A DNA stretch of 64,000 nucleotides from Microcebus murinus. Taxonomy: Eukaryota; Chordata; Mammalia; Primates; Cheirogaleidae. Made by a program: the position numbers and the translations under genes. A model generated the notes under the pieces. It did not search any database. It saw nothing but the letters and a program-made list of their open reading frames with translations, and was not told the DNA's origin. Location of the stretch: the NCBI RefSeq assembly GCF_040939455.1, contig NC_134115.1, forward strand, positions 23,072,727 through 23,136,726. Reading direction: 5' to 3'. Below are positions 1 through 11,906 of the stretch, one piece after another (the stretch's first letter is position 1; every line of letters starts with the position of its first letter).

Positions 1-2070
1 TAAATAAAAGAAACAGAAAAAAAAGCACAAGAGCCCAGGACATGAGAGGGGGTGGGCAGAGGGGTCTCATGGAGGGAGACAAAAGGCAAAGCAAGGACAG
101 GCGTCTTTCATCACATGGCCAATCATGTCCAGGTCCACTGTGAGCCAATTAACGCAAAGCTTTATGGGAAAAGACTTAACATGTGACCCACAGAAGATTC
201 TGCTTCAACCACTTTCTGATGACTTGGAGAATTTCAACATTCTCATCTGAGAGTACAATGCAGTTACCATGCTACTGTGGAAATAAAAACTAAACACACA
301 CACAAAAAAAATAATGTAGCTCTAAAATAGTGTGGTCCAAGAAATCACTGAGGTTTGGAATGAGATATGTTTGTTGTAGGATAAGAATAGGTATGCTAAT
401 CTCATGCAATTTTATCCTTTGGGTTTCTCTGGCATTTATAAGTGAAGTGATCTTATTTTCAATAACCTTAATAAAATTTGAGTTGGAGAGAAGCATAAAA
501 AAATCCATATTTCATCCCAGGTCAATGTTCTGCTCTGTCTATTCTAATTTTTAAGGCAATGTGAAAAGAGTTTCAAAAAGTAAAACAAAGAAATTCTCTG
601 CTAATGCCGAAAACCGATGTGCAGTGGGGTATGTATTTTAAAGCCCAAGAACTTCCAACGTGAGTGAGATTTTTGTGGCTTGCCCTCAGGTGAGAAAAGG
701 GTCATGATAAAAATTGTTTTAAGTCATTCTCAAAATTGTGCTATATTTAGAAAGAAGAAAATGAAATTCACACTATAAATTTTTGGGGACTCAGTGGGTA
801 TGTTACCATATGTGTGCTCTTTTTAGTTTATATTCTTTATTTTTAGAGAAAATTATAGCATTTTTAGGTATCCGAGAGAAACCACAGAGAGCTACAGTAA
901 GTCATACCCAGCTATGTAAATCAGTTTCAATCTGCCTTTTGCATATATCTGCCACATTTTAGTCTGCCCATGTTTCTGCAGTTCTTCTACTACTGAAGAA
1001 AACTCCCCCTGGTATCGTACACAATGTCCATAGGTATTATAAATATCCTTTCATAGATCTCCACTGAGGGATAAAACACGAGGTCAATTCAAAGTCAATC
1101 TTAAATTTTCAAGGCAGGCAAGTATATCATTTGCATACAGATCAGCAATCTGTCCTTTACTTACAGAAAGATTTACAGATACGTTAAAATCAGGCCTAAT
1201 CTATAAAACAAACAAGCACAAAGGGGAGAGAGGGAGAGGGAGAGAGATATCAAATTGTAATTGCTTGGAATGGTTGTCAAAGAAATTCTTTTTGTAAATT
1301 GCTTTTGGCTACCATTGCAAAAGCCTCAGTGTGAACTAAATTGGGACCCATGATCTAGGAGTGCTTATAAGTCTCCCTGAGGTGCTAAGCGTCACTTATT
1401 TTTTATATAAGTTACCACTATAAAATGTAAGTTTCAGGTACTGATTGGTTGAGAGGAAAGGAGGTGAGACAGTTTGTTGTTATTTAAATAAAACCTTCTT
1501 TTCAATTATCTCTGGCTTAATCATTGCACGCTGGCAATTTGCTTTGATCAAACAGAACTTATCTATAAAGGTCATCTTCTGAAAGTCATTCATCTTCCTC
1601 TTCCCATCCTGAGAAACAAACCTCACTATCCTAGGAAAACGCAAGCTAGATGAACAAGACACTCTCGGGACTGAATGATGAAGGTGGATCTGTCAGAGCA
1701 CTCAGAGGGCCCGCCTTGTTCGGCCAGAAATCAGGGAAGGACAGGGACAGGAAGAACAGAGGAACAGAGGAGAATCAGCTAGAGACAAACTGTGCTTGGT
1801 CACAAATGAGCCCAGGGCAGGGCAAATAGACACACATTTGGCGGCCAGGTCAGGCCCTGGCAAAAACCAGAACTGGCTGTTGTTCTCCCAGGAACTTCTT
1901 CACCTGCATCCTCGCCAGCTGTGTGCCACTTTGATGGGGGGACGGACCCTTTCATTCTTCTCTTGCTTTAAGCCATTCTGCAGAGACAACCAGCTCCTCA
2001 CACTTTCTGAGGTGTCAGTGATGAATCACAGCCTAGAAGCGAAGTATTAGCCTTTTCACAACTACAAGAA
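1..2070. other. Single-copy DNA, no gene or repeat recognised
   Basis: Complex, AT-rich sequence with a short CA/A run near 296-312 and a purine-rich GAGA patch near 1228-1247. Frames are short and occur on both strands with no family resemblance. The part from about 1680 to 2050 is richer in G and C than the surroundings. I see no Alu, L1, LTR or DNA-transposon signature. Confidence 0.5.
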
Positions 2071-2190
2071 AAATGTAAAAAAAAAAAAAAAAAAAAAAGT
2101 CATTTTAAAAAGCTGCAAAAGTATTTACAATTACAAAAAAAAAAAACAACACCAAATTACATAATTACAAAGTTATAAAAAAAATACACA
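2071..2190. repeat. A-rich low-complexity tract with A22 run
   Basis: An uninterrupted run of 22 A at about 2077-2098 is followed by further A-runs at about 2138-2149 and 2179-2186. There is no retroposon body to the left that would make this a poly(A) tail: the preceding bases read as ordinary single-copy sequence. Read on the minus strand it is a U-rich tract of the kind found in 3' untranslated regions, but nothing confirms that. Confidence 0.7.
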
Positions 2191-2989
2191 AGAGAAAAGA
2201 AAAGAGCTTTGAGAGTTTGGTTTCATATGGGGAGGGGGCTTTTCTAATGTGCCCCAAACACAGTCTGGGGCACTGTTTCCCCAAACCTGTTCTGAAAGCA
2301 CTGTTCTCCTCATCCACCACTCATATACACACAAAAAAAGAAATCTGAAACTCTGAGGGAAATAACGTGCAGAATTTCCCAGGCTGTCAATACACTATGT
2401 GAATTTCAGATCCCTACAATATGAATAGTATTGTTGAATAAAATCTATACGAGGTTATTGGTTTGGACTGAGCTCCTGCACCAGGCCCGACAGAACTTGT
2501 GCTAAAGTTCCATGCTACCAAGCTAAAACTAAGTTGTTGATCTGACCTGAGAAATCAGCAGCCAAAACTCCAAACGGGCCAGTTTTAACTGGCATGGTAA
2601 GGAAGTTCCCTCTGCTTTAACTTTGAAATGACCAATCCACTTTATGTTCTGTCTATAATGCTAACCTCCCTCTGCACAGTTAACCAAGATATTTATTCTA
2701 TTTTATAGAATGAGGTGTTGCCCGATTCTAGATCTTGAAACTAAATTTGTCGTAATTTTGTTTTTCAACAGTACATGCATCATTTCCCAAACCTATCGTC
2801 CACAGAACTCTTTTTTGACAACTTTTTCTCTTACAGACTTTTCTCTTTGGCCACATCAACTCACCCATGAGGCAATTAAGCACAAGTATGTTAAGATCAT
2901 TCCTCTAATTTTTCAAGACTCCTTGAACACGATATCACCTGTCCTTCCACTTCTACCTCTTTTCCATCCTCCTCCTATCCCCACACCCT
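2191..2989. other. Single-copy DNA, nothing recognised
   Basis: Ordinary complex sequence between the A-rich tract and the first L2 fragment. No repeat family, coding frame or RNA gene could be recognised. Confidence 0.5.
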
Positions 2990-3082
2990 AATCATTTGAG
3001 CTGCCTCTGACTCCATTTTCAAGACTCAACTCAGGCACTATCTCTTTCAGAAATCTTCCTTGACTTCTCATAGCTTCCACCC
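2990..3082 (+). mobile_element. L2 LINE fragment, left piece
   Basis: Words such as caagactcaactcaggcac and aatcttccttgacttctc match the remembered L2 stretch where the consensus describes 'aagactcagctcaaatgccac ... gccttccctgac'. The element stops abruptly where an MLT1-type LTR begins and resumes at 3535, so this is one L2 split by a later LTR insertion. Confidence 0.6.
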
Positions 3083-3534
3083 TCTATTAGTTTCCCATGG
3101 CTACCATAATTAATTACCACCAACTGGGTGGCTTTTAACAACAAAAATGTATTCTCTCATGGTTCTAGAGACCAGAGTCTGAAAGGAAGGTCTTGGGTGA
3201 GCTGCATTCACTCCGAAGGCTCGAAGGGAGAATCCTTCCTTGCTTCGTGTGGCTTCTGCTGACTGTAGACATTCTTTGGATTGTGGCAACAAAACTGCAG
3301 TCTCTGTCTCTGTCATCATAAGGCCTTCTTTTCTGTGTCTGTGTCTTCTCCTCTTCTGTCTCTTATAAGAAAATGGTTATTGCATTTAAGATGCATCCTG
3401 ATTTCAGTATGATCTCATCTCAAGATGCTTACCTGAATTACATTTGGAAAACACTTTTTCCCCCCAAATAAGGTCACATTCACAGGTTCTGGGTGGATGT
3501 TCATTTAGCTGGGACCATCATTTAACTCGCTGCA
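3083..3534 (-). mobile_element. MLT1-type solo LTR (ERVL-MaLR)
   Basis: On the plus strand the left end reads attagtttcccatggctacc and continues with the hallmark ccaactgggtggctttt, which is the reverse complement of the MLT1 3' end. Further landmarks are gagaatccttccttgc and aataaggtcacattcacagg. The copy is nearly full-length but diverged. No internal retroviral sequence is attached. It sits inside an L2, so it is younger than that L2. Confidence 0.8.
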
Positions 3535-3770
3535 TACTCCTAGGCCAAGCTCAGGACACTCTCACCTCCCGACCCCTCCCAGCACTTTTGGAGTGTCTTT
3601 GTCACAGCATTTACGCCATTGTGCTGTAGTGCCTGTGTCCACCCCATCCACCACGGCCGTGCTGTGAGTTCCCGGCAGGCAGCATCAGTGTCTTGTATAT
3701 CTTTGCATTTCCATCACTTCATGCACAGGGAGGTTTCCATGCATGTCTGAGTGAACAAGTGAATGATCTT
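3535..3770 (+). mobile_element. L2 LINE 3' end, right piece
   Basis: Continuation of the L2 that was interrupted by the MLT1 LTR. The 3' hallmark ctgtgagttcccggcaggca followed by a degenerate 'cagtgtcttgtatatctttgcatttcc' pattern and the terminal gaacaagtgaatga corresponds to the L2 tail (ctgtgagctcc ... aatgaatga). Confidence 0.6.
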
Positions 3771-4389
3771 TCCTGCAAGCATCATCCTGCACACTCTTAG
3801 GCCTGCTGCTGTAGATCCAACTTCCTTTCTCTCCATGGTTGTTACATGGTAACTCAAAGACTGATAAGCCACAGTTGTTCTCTAATAGCTACACAAGGAT
3901 TGATTCATAAGTTTGTCATGTGGTGGAAACTGTTTGCCGTGTTGCAAAAACGCTGGCATTGGTGCACTGGTATTGCTCTGGTAACATGTCATTATTGGTG
4001 TTAATGTACTGAAAGGGCAGAGGATTGCCTTACAATGTGCACTGTTGTCCGAAGTTGCAATCTAATGTTGGATTCTGTGATTCTGTTGGAGATCATCTTG
4101 TTTTGGAAGGACTGGGGTCTTTGCCTATGACTCCGGCCTCAACATAGCAGCCTCCAATAGATTATTTCCCCGCATAATAACAAAATATTGACATTTACAA
4201 AAAATGTTCTTTGCCATCCAGGAACTGGTAATAGATTTGGGGTGAATAGAAATTAAAGCAAATCACTTTAGTGCCTTGAAGTGTGTAAGAGGCACCGTGT
4301 GTGTGATGTGGTTTCTCCTCCATGGAATCCGCATTATTCAGAAAAGTTCCAAAACTGTCCAGGGTGGAGCCTCTAAGGCACTTGATATA
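3771..4389. other. Single-copy DNA, nothing recognised
   Basis: Complex sequence between two L2 fragments. No repeat or gene recognised. Confidence 0.45.
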
Positions 4390-4915
4390 ATTCAGACTCC
4401 TTAGCATGGTTTACAGGGATCTTATCTTTTGAGCCTTATTTCTCCTCTTCCCCAGAACATGCTTCAGCCACATTGCACTATTTGTTGGTTCCTAATGTGC
4501 CATGTTCCCTTCCTCCTCCAGGCCTCTGAACATGCTGTGAACTCTTCTGATCCCATCGTCTCCTGCCTCCTCTCTGTCCTCCTGCTCCCTTTCCCCTCCA
4601 CACTGCTGGGGTGTCACCTGGCTGACTCCTTTGAGCAGCAGCCTAGATGTCGTCTCCCCTGCAAGTCCGCCTTGAATTCCTAAGTATAGGTCCTTCCTGA
4701 ATAAGAGCCCCTTAAGCTCTTGTATACACAGTGCTCAAACATCGTATTGCAGTCGCCTGTTTGCTGATCTGTCTCTTCCATCAGACTATGAGCAACCTGA
4801 CAGTACAGCCATGCTTCGCTTACCTTTTTATCCCTAGAGCTAATAATAAATTTCCTTGGTACATAAAAAGCATTCAATACAGATTTGTGGAATGAATGAA
4901 TGAATGAAGCATCTT
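4390..4915 (+). mobile_element. L2 LINE 3' fragment
   Basis: Begins with cagactccttagcatggttt, matching the L2 phrase 'aactccttagcatggcctac', then gcttcagccacattgcac, and ends in a tandem gaatgaatgaatgaatga tail near 4891-4908, the classic L2 3' tail. The copy is diverged but fairly continuous over about 500 bp. Confidence 0.75.
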
Positions 4916-6005
4916 CCAGAACTATTAGAGTGCCTGCCCATCCTACCTGGACAGTGACCGGTGAAGTCCTCAGGCAGGTCTCCTCTCCTCTTCCCTGCAA
5001 GTTTGGGCTCAGATACCAAGTGATGGATCGTGTTAGAGAAGCCCCCAGCAACACCCAGAAGGACGCACACGCTCATCTGCTTCTGTTTGCTTCTAGCCAT
5101 CAGGAAAGATGATCTATTTTCTGACTTTGATGCTTGTTGCATTTTAATGAAAATAAAAATACCATTTCCTTTTCACACATTAACACAGAGAGGAGGCTTC
5201 CGGATAGGCACAGTTGCCAAACTTTCTTTCCTCCTTTTTTATTTTCCCTCCCATACCACATTTAGATTCCATTGTTTACTGCGTCAGAATAAATCACAAA
5301 GGCCTGCCCCCATTTTAAGCAGCTTTTAGCTTTTCTTGGTTTTTCCTATTGACTGGATAGGTTTTCCGAAAAAGTGCTCTTATATGGAAGAGGCTTCTTC
5401 AAGATGGATTCTAAATGCCTGCAGGTTGTGGTTGTGCTAACTAAAAGAAAGCCCTCCATTGGTTTATTCAACAAGACTTGTAGAATGAATGAACCACCTG
5501 AATGGCATCAGACTATTTGGCCTTGTAGTAATTAGCAATGTGGCCAATACTCTTTTCTGGAGGAGATAGCTACTAATCTTTTTTCATGATCCATCACTTC
5601 TAAGACCTTAAATTAAACCTAATCACCCTGTTCTTTAATCTCTTAAGGACTAGGCAGTATCTGTGGCTAGTATCCTTTTGTTTCATAATCAGACAAGGTT
5701 TAGATCCTCAGGGCCATAAATCAAATTATTATTATATTTTTCAAAGGAGATAGAGTCTTCCTCCCTTCAGACCCTATTTGTGATACGTAAGAGGAAGGTT
5801 ATCTCTTCAGTTCTCAGCTGCCTCTCTAAGTCTAAAGATAGGAAAAAGGGGCATATAGGGGTTTTAGACATATTCTTTTCAAATTCATATCTTGATTAGT
5901 GGTTCCCTCAGGAGCAAAATTCCCATTGATGGCTGTAATACAGATTTGTCACATGATTTTTTTTTTCACATTCATAGAAAATTTTTGCTTCAAAATATAA
6001 ACTTA
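4916..6005. other. Single-copy DNA, nothing recognised
   Basis: No repeat or gene recognised in about 1.1 kb. Short overlapping frames near 4900-5330 have no family resemblance and overlap on both strands. Confidence 0.45.
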
Positions 6006-6352
6006 GGCCGGGCGCGGTGGCTCACGCCTGTAATCCTAGCTCTCTGGGAGGCCGAGGCGGGAGGATTGCTCAAGGTCAGGAGTTCAAAACCAGCCTGAGC
6101 AAGAGCGAGACCCCGTCTCTACTATAAATAGAAAGAAATTAATTGGCCAACTGATATATATATAAAAAATTAGCCGGGCATGGTGGCGCATGCCTGTAGT
6201 CCCAGCTACTCGGGAGGCTGAGGCAGAAGGATCGCTCCAGCCCAGGAGTTGGAGGTTGCTGTGAGCTAGGCTGACGCCACGGCACTCACTCTAGCCTGGA
6301 CAACAAAGCGAGACTCTGTCTCAAAAAAAAAAAAATATATATATATATATAT
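6006..6352 (+). mobile_element. Alu SINE, strepsirrhine type with long linker
   Basis: Starts ggccgggcgcggtggctcac, with a near-perfect Pol III A box and B box region (ggttcaaaa-type ggagttcaaaaccagcc). The arms are joined by an expanded linker containing aatagaaagaaattaattgg and a TA run, a feature I associate with lemur-lineage Alus. It ends in A13 followed by (TA)n. A short target duplication, about 10 bp around atataaactt, is visible at 5995-6004 and again just after the tail near 6349-6358. Low divergence suggests a fairly young copy. Confidence 0.93.
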
Positions 6353-7734
6353 AAACTTGAAGATGAAATGTTTCGGTGCAAGAGAGAATGACTACAGAAC
6401 AAGGTAATTGCCCTCTTTATTGCTGTCTCTGGACAGCTGCCCAAAGAGGAACACATTCCACAGGGCCAAAGCTTCCATTCAATTTATAGTCCTCATAGTG
6501 GGGATGGCATAATAGATTTTCTGTGTGCTACTCAATCTGTGAAAGCCACACAGTCTTAATTTAAATCTAGACTTTACTGAAAATCATTTCAATAGACTAA
6601 CTCCTGTTATTCCAAGTGAAATGAATTTAGAAGTTGTAGAGAAAATATTTTGTGAAGGACAATGATAATTAAACATCTAATGAAAATGCTATACAACCTA
6701 CTGTTTTCTGTAGTATGCGAAAGAAAGGCACATTTATCTTAGACTTTTTGTAAATAATACTTTGGGCCCTGCTCTTAATTTTTGAGATCTTTATCAGGCA
6801 TCATTGAAATCTATAACTGGGATAAATAGAACCTGCATCTGCAAAGATGGATTTTCAAGCCTTTACCATTCATTCAACTCAAGATGGGTAAGTTAAGATC
6901 ACTTAGTTTTACTTTATATTTTTCACTAAATTCTTACAAAATGGCCACTTGTAATGTGTGACTTGCTTTCTCCATAGGTGGTCTAATCTCTCAAACAGGT
7001 TTTCTTGGGGTGAAGATAAGATCACTTTAGTTGGCTATTACCAGACCTCTTAGTCTTATCCCACTGTCATTTCTTTAATGATGCCAATCGTCATACAATT
7101 AGGGATAATTCCTCTGGGCACATGAGAAAGAAGTTGCAATGGAGAGACAACCTCACTAGGCAGGGTTCTTTGGAATATGATATTGGCTATTTTCACAGGC
7201 TAGTTACAAATTTTTATCTATATCAGGAATTTACTAACTAAGGAGAAACAGGCTAGAAAAGAGATAATCCACCATATTGACCACATTATTCTGAACAGAG
7301 GGAGAAAAGAATTTCAGCTTCTGTCATGGATAAAATGAGATTCATCTTTTCAAGATAGAATGCTGAACTCACTACACTGGAACCATGTTTTCTTATGGGA
7401 ACTGGCAAGTCTTAACTCAAAAAAGAAAGCTGTTAACAACCCCTTAATCACAGTTCACCAGGAGCCAGACTAAAATCAGCTTTATTTCACTGCTGTCTTC
7501 CACTAGACACATACCCATTTAAGACTAAAGTTGATCTCACTTTGGCTGTGCTTAAAGCATTTCAGCCTCATGGATTTAACCAGTCCATCATAAGCTGGCA
7601 GGAAACAACTCTCAGAGGTTGCCAAAAAAATAACAAAGAAGTTACTTGCAAGAAGCTTTTAATACATCTCTTTTTGACAAGCCATATGGACATAGCTATA
7701 GATATCAGAATCTTGCTATATCACCCATTATCAG
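6353..7734. other. Single-copy DNA, nothing recognised
   Basis: About 1.4 kb of AT-rich complex sequence. No repeat, RNA gene or plausible exon recognised. Confidence 0.45.
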
Positions 7735-7870
7735 GGGCTTCTGTATGCCAGCCACTTAAAGTTGCTGCAAATACAGATATGCTTCCTGCCCTCAACAAGT
7801 TGATAGGCCAGTAGGGAATATAGACAAGTAAACAAATAATTCTAGTACAATATGACAAATGATGTATTAG
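7735..7870 (-). mobile_element. L2 fragment, reverse
   Basis: The order 'tatgccagccactt ... gcttcctgccctcaacaagt ... gacaagtaaacaaataat' follows the reverse-strand L2 pattern (tgtgccaggcact ... tccctgccctcaaggagct ... gacagacaagtaaacaa). Short and diverged. Confidence 0.55.
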
Positions 7871-7997
7871 AAGCTATTCCAATAGGTGCCCAGAGGAAAA
7901 AAGCTTAATACTTCCTTCTTAAGAGAAGGATGATATTTACTACACATTGAAACTCTCCAAACTACACATATCAAGAGCAAGAAGGACATTCAAAGCT

Positions 7998-8100
7998 TTG
8001 CCACTCAAAGTGTCGTGCATAGGTCAGCAGCAAGCCCCACTTACTGACTCAGAGTCTGCATTTATATAAGACTCCCAGGAGTTCCCTATGCCCACTGCTC
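7998..8100 (+). mobile_element. MER5-like hAT-Charlie MITE, forward copy
   Basis: The string ccactcaaagtgtcgtgcat resembles the MER5 start (cagtggttctcaaagtgtggt), followed by cagcagcaagccccac and gactcagagtctgcattt, which follow the consensus order. The right end is cut short where a second, opposite MER5 begins. Confidence 0.65.
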
Positions 8101-8277
8101 TAGAACAATGTTCCCTGAACTTTGGTGCACTTCAGAATCACCTGAAAGGCTCATTAAGACACAAGTCGCCAACTCCAGTGTTTCTGACTCAGTAAGTCTG
8201 GGTGGGGCTCTAACATATGCATGCCTAACAAGTTCTCAGGTGATGCTTCTGCTGAAAATCACAGGTGTAGACCATTC
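8101..8277 (-). mobile_element. MER5-like hAT-Charlie MITE, reverse copy
   Basis: Contains ttcagaatcacctgaaaggc, tctgactcagtaagtctggg, tggggctctaacatatgcat and aacaagttctcaggtgatgc in the order expected for MER5 read in reverse. The left boundary lies in ctctagaa, which fits the hAT-Charlie target preference NTCTAGAN. It abuts the forward copy at 7998-8100, making an inverted pair. Confidence 0.7.
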
Positions 8278-8454
8278 TTAGGAACCTGAGTCCAGAGAAA
8301 GAAGGGAATGTGATAGCTACCCATGACTGGGCTCAGAAATGTCTCCTTGAGGCAATTAGGAAGACTACCCTGTGACCCTGGTATTTTACGATCAGGTGCA
8401 AACCTGCTCATCGATGGATGAAGCTTCCATCCTGTGTGCCCTGCTCACGTTATA

Positions 8455-8550
8455 AGACGTGCAAAGGAAAGGACAGTGTGTCTTTTGCCCTCCAGTTTAT
8501 TCACAGTTCCTAGAACAGAGTAAGTGCTCAATGATACTATGTTCTCTTTT
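8455..8550 (+). mobile_element. L2 3' end fragment
   Basis: A short match to the L2 tail: acagttcctagaacagagta followed by agtgctcaatga, corresponding to 'cagcacctagcacagtgcctggcacatagtaggtgctcaata'. Diverged. Confidence 0.5.
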
Positions 8551-9568
8551 TCCATATGGTAAGCGTGGAGATCTTGCTCTTTGAGAGACTGTCCATCCTC
8601 GTCTGTGGATGGCAGAGTGCACTTTGAGTCTTCTGGATTAGGCTACGTGTTCCAGCACAACTAGCCAGGAAAGACTTACAGTGAGGGGATGCTTACCTAG
8701 CTAAATAAAATAACCGCAGGTTTTGCATTTGACCATTACGTCTGGTGAGTATACATGTTCTAACATACACCAGAGGGAGTATGTGAAGAGTTAATAATGA
8801 AATGCCATCTCGAATACTTAACAGTATGGACAGCAGAGTACATCAAACCAGATGGATCTATACTCATAGAGTTATTCAGAGTAAAAACCAAATTGCCAAG
8901 ACTTAGAGTCTACTATTTAGATTGTCTCATAAAAATTCAAGTAACTGGAAATCTCTCATGGATATTTAACTTGTGTTTTCATGTTAACCACATTGTCTAA
9001 CAGCAGATTCCTATAGACTGTGTTCATAGAAGCTAAGGGAGTTTTCCCACATTCTCCATAGATTAATGCCATGTCTTTTCAAGGGTAAGGCATCCGTGTT
9101 AATTTCTGTGATGCTGAAATTTTCATGAAAAATACAAATCATGAATTTGAATATACCATTACCCCATTGTACGTCTTTGCTGATCCTGCTGATGTTAATT
9201 TTTTTCTCCATTTAAGCTGCCTTTTCCAACCCACTAAAGCTCCAGAGAGTAGAAGGCTAAGATAGAAGGCTTCCACCTGGCATTCTGAACATGTCTTCTT
9301 TGATTATTATTCAACAATTTCAACTAGTCATATATAATGTAATATGATTTATGGCATATTAAGTGATAGTTCTTAAATATGCATTTATCTCAGCAGCTTA
9401 AAAATACTTGAAAATAAAAACAAGAAAACAATATTTTCACTATACAAAGCAAATCTATTTCTCTTAGTATTACATGTATTACCATATGCTCTGAAGTAGG
9501 GTCCCTCTTCCTTATTTTGTTGAAAAAAAGCAAAGATATTTTTTCCTTCTCAAAATATTCTAGAGCTA
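8551..9568. other. Single-copy DNA, nothing recognised
   Basis: About 1 kb of AT-rich complex sequence without a recognised repeat or gene. Confidence 0.45.
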
Positions 9569-9867
9569 GGCTGAGCACAGTGCCTCATGCCTGTAATCCT
9601 AGCACTCTGGGAGGCCAAGGAAGGAGGATCACTGAAGGTCAGGAGTTCAAAACCAGCCTGAGCAAGAGTGAGACCCCATCTCTACGAAGAATAGAAAGAA
9701 ATTAATTGGCCAACTAAAAATATATAGAAAAAATTAGCCAGGCATGGTGGCGCATGCCTGCAGTCCCAGCTACTCGGGAGGCTGAGGCAGAAGGATCACT
9801 TGAGCCCAGGAGATTGAGGTTGCTGTGAGCTAGGCTGAAGCCCAGACAACAGAGTGAGACTCTGTCT

Positions 9868-9907
<40 letters not shown>
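9569..9907 (+). mobile_element. Alu SINE, strepsirrhine type, right arm with internal deletion
   Basis: Starts ggctgagcacagtgcctcat and carries the long linker aatagaaagaaattaattgg. In the right arm, gctgtgagctaggctgaagc runs straight into ccagacaacagagtgagact, so roughly 25 bp present in the sister copy at 6006 (the part holding cggcactcactctagcc) are missing. The tail is an unusually long pure A-run of about 39 at 9869-9907. Confidence 0.92.
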
Positions 9908-10753
<846 letters not shown>

Positions 10754-11595
10754 GCCCCCTATAGGAAGAAAGCAGGAACAAAAGAGAATGTTTTTATATT
10801 ATCCGTATAATTACCTGACTTGGCCCCTTCATTTCGCCTGGGAGAACAAGCTATGTAAGACTAAAGGATGAAGCAGGCCCTTAAAGGTTTAATTAGTATC
10901 ATATTGTCAGAAGTTGCTGCTACTTGTTAAATGTTACTGCACTTTCCTTCTTCCGTGGACATTTTCTTTTCTACCACTGCTAATTGCTGTGATAAGTTTT
11001 CTCTAATGACACACCTTTGTCCTTCACCTTACTCAACAATGTGTAGAAAAGAAGGAAATCCATTGAAAACAGGTGAGAAATTTTACACTGAACTTTGGTA
11101 ATATATCAAATTACTGTCATTTCAATTCTCTCATGACCTCTGTGGTATATTTTATGCAAAGAATAATGAACAAAAATATCTTAGAGAAATTTCCTGGACT
11201 TCCTGTCCCATGTATATAGAAATTTTATAATGATACTTTTATGAAATTGGAGAGGATGGGGAAAGGCAAAAGAGGACTAATTTCCAGGAAATCTCTTTAT
11301 AATGAGTCCATTTGGCAATTTAGAAAATAAATCTCTTTACTCAGATACAAAAAGAATCTGGATTATGGCAAATTCTGTCCCCTGGGTAGAATATTAGAAT
11401 GTGCTGTCACATTGTCCTCCTTTTGCACAAATCTACAGATTTAAGCCAGCATAGATCTGAGCAAATTCAAATCTTTCCTGGCCTTTTTGTCTTCAGAACT
11501 TTTCCTAGGAATTATATATTTTCAGTGACTATAGAATTAGCTATTTGGCCATGTACCTTCACCTATGCAAAAGCAATGTTTAAAATTTGCCCATG
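10754..11595. other. Single-copy DNA, nothing recognised
   Basis: No repeat or gene recognised. Confidence 0.4.
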
Positions 11596-11906
11596 GGTCA
11601 GGTGTACTGGCTCACACCTGTCATCTTAGCAGTTTAGGAGGCTGAGGTGGGAGGATCGCTTGAGGCCAGGAATTTTAGAGCAGCCTGAACAACATAACAA
11701 GAACCTATCCCTACACAAAAAAATTAAAAAAAGAAAATTAGCCAGGCATGGTGGCACTTGCCTATAGTCCCAGTTACTCAGGAGTCTGAGACAAGAAGAT
11801 CGCTTGAGCCCAGGAATTTAGGGGTGCAGTGAGCTGTGACAATGCCACTGTATTCTAGCCCAGGCAACAAAATGAAACCCTGTCTCAAAACAAACAAACA
11901 AAAAAC
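11596..11906 (+). mobile_element. Alu SINE, old and diverged AluJ-like
   Basis: Starts ggtcaggtgtactggctcac. The body follows the Alu dimer with many substitutions, for example accaagaacctatccctaca-type changes around the linker and cagttactcaggagtctgag in the right arm. The tail is caaacaaacaaaa-like, typical of an old degraded A tail. This is the most diverged of the dimeric Alus here. Confidence 0.85.
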
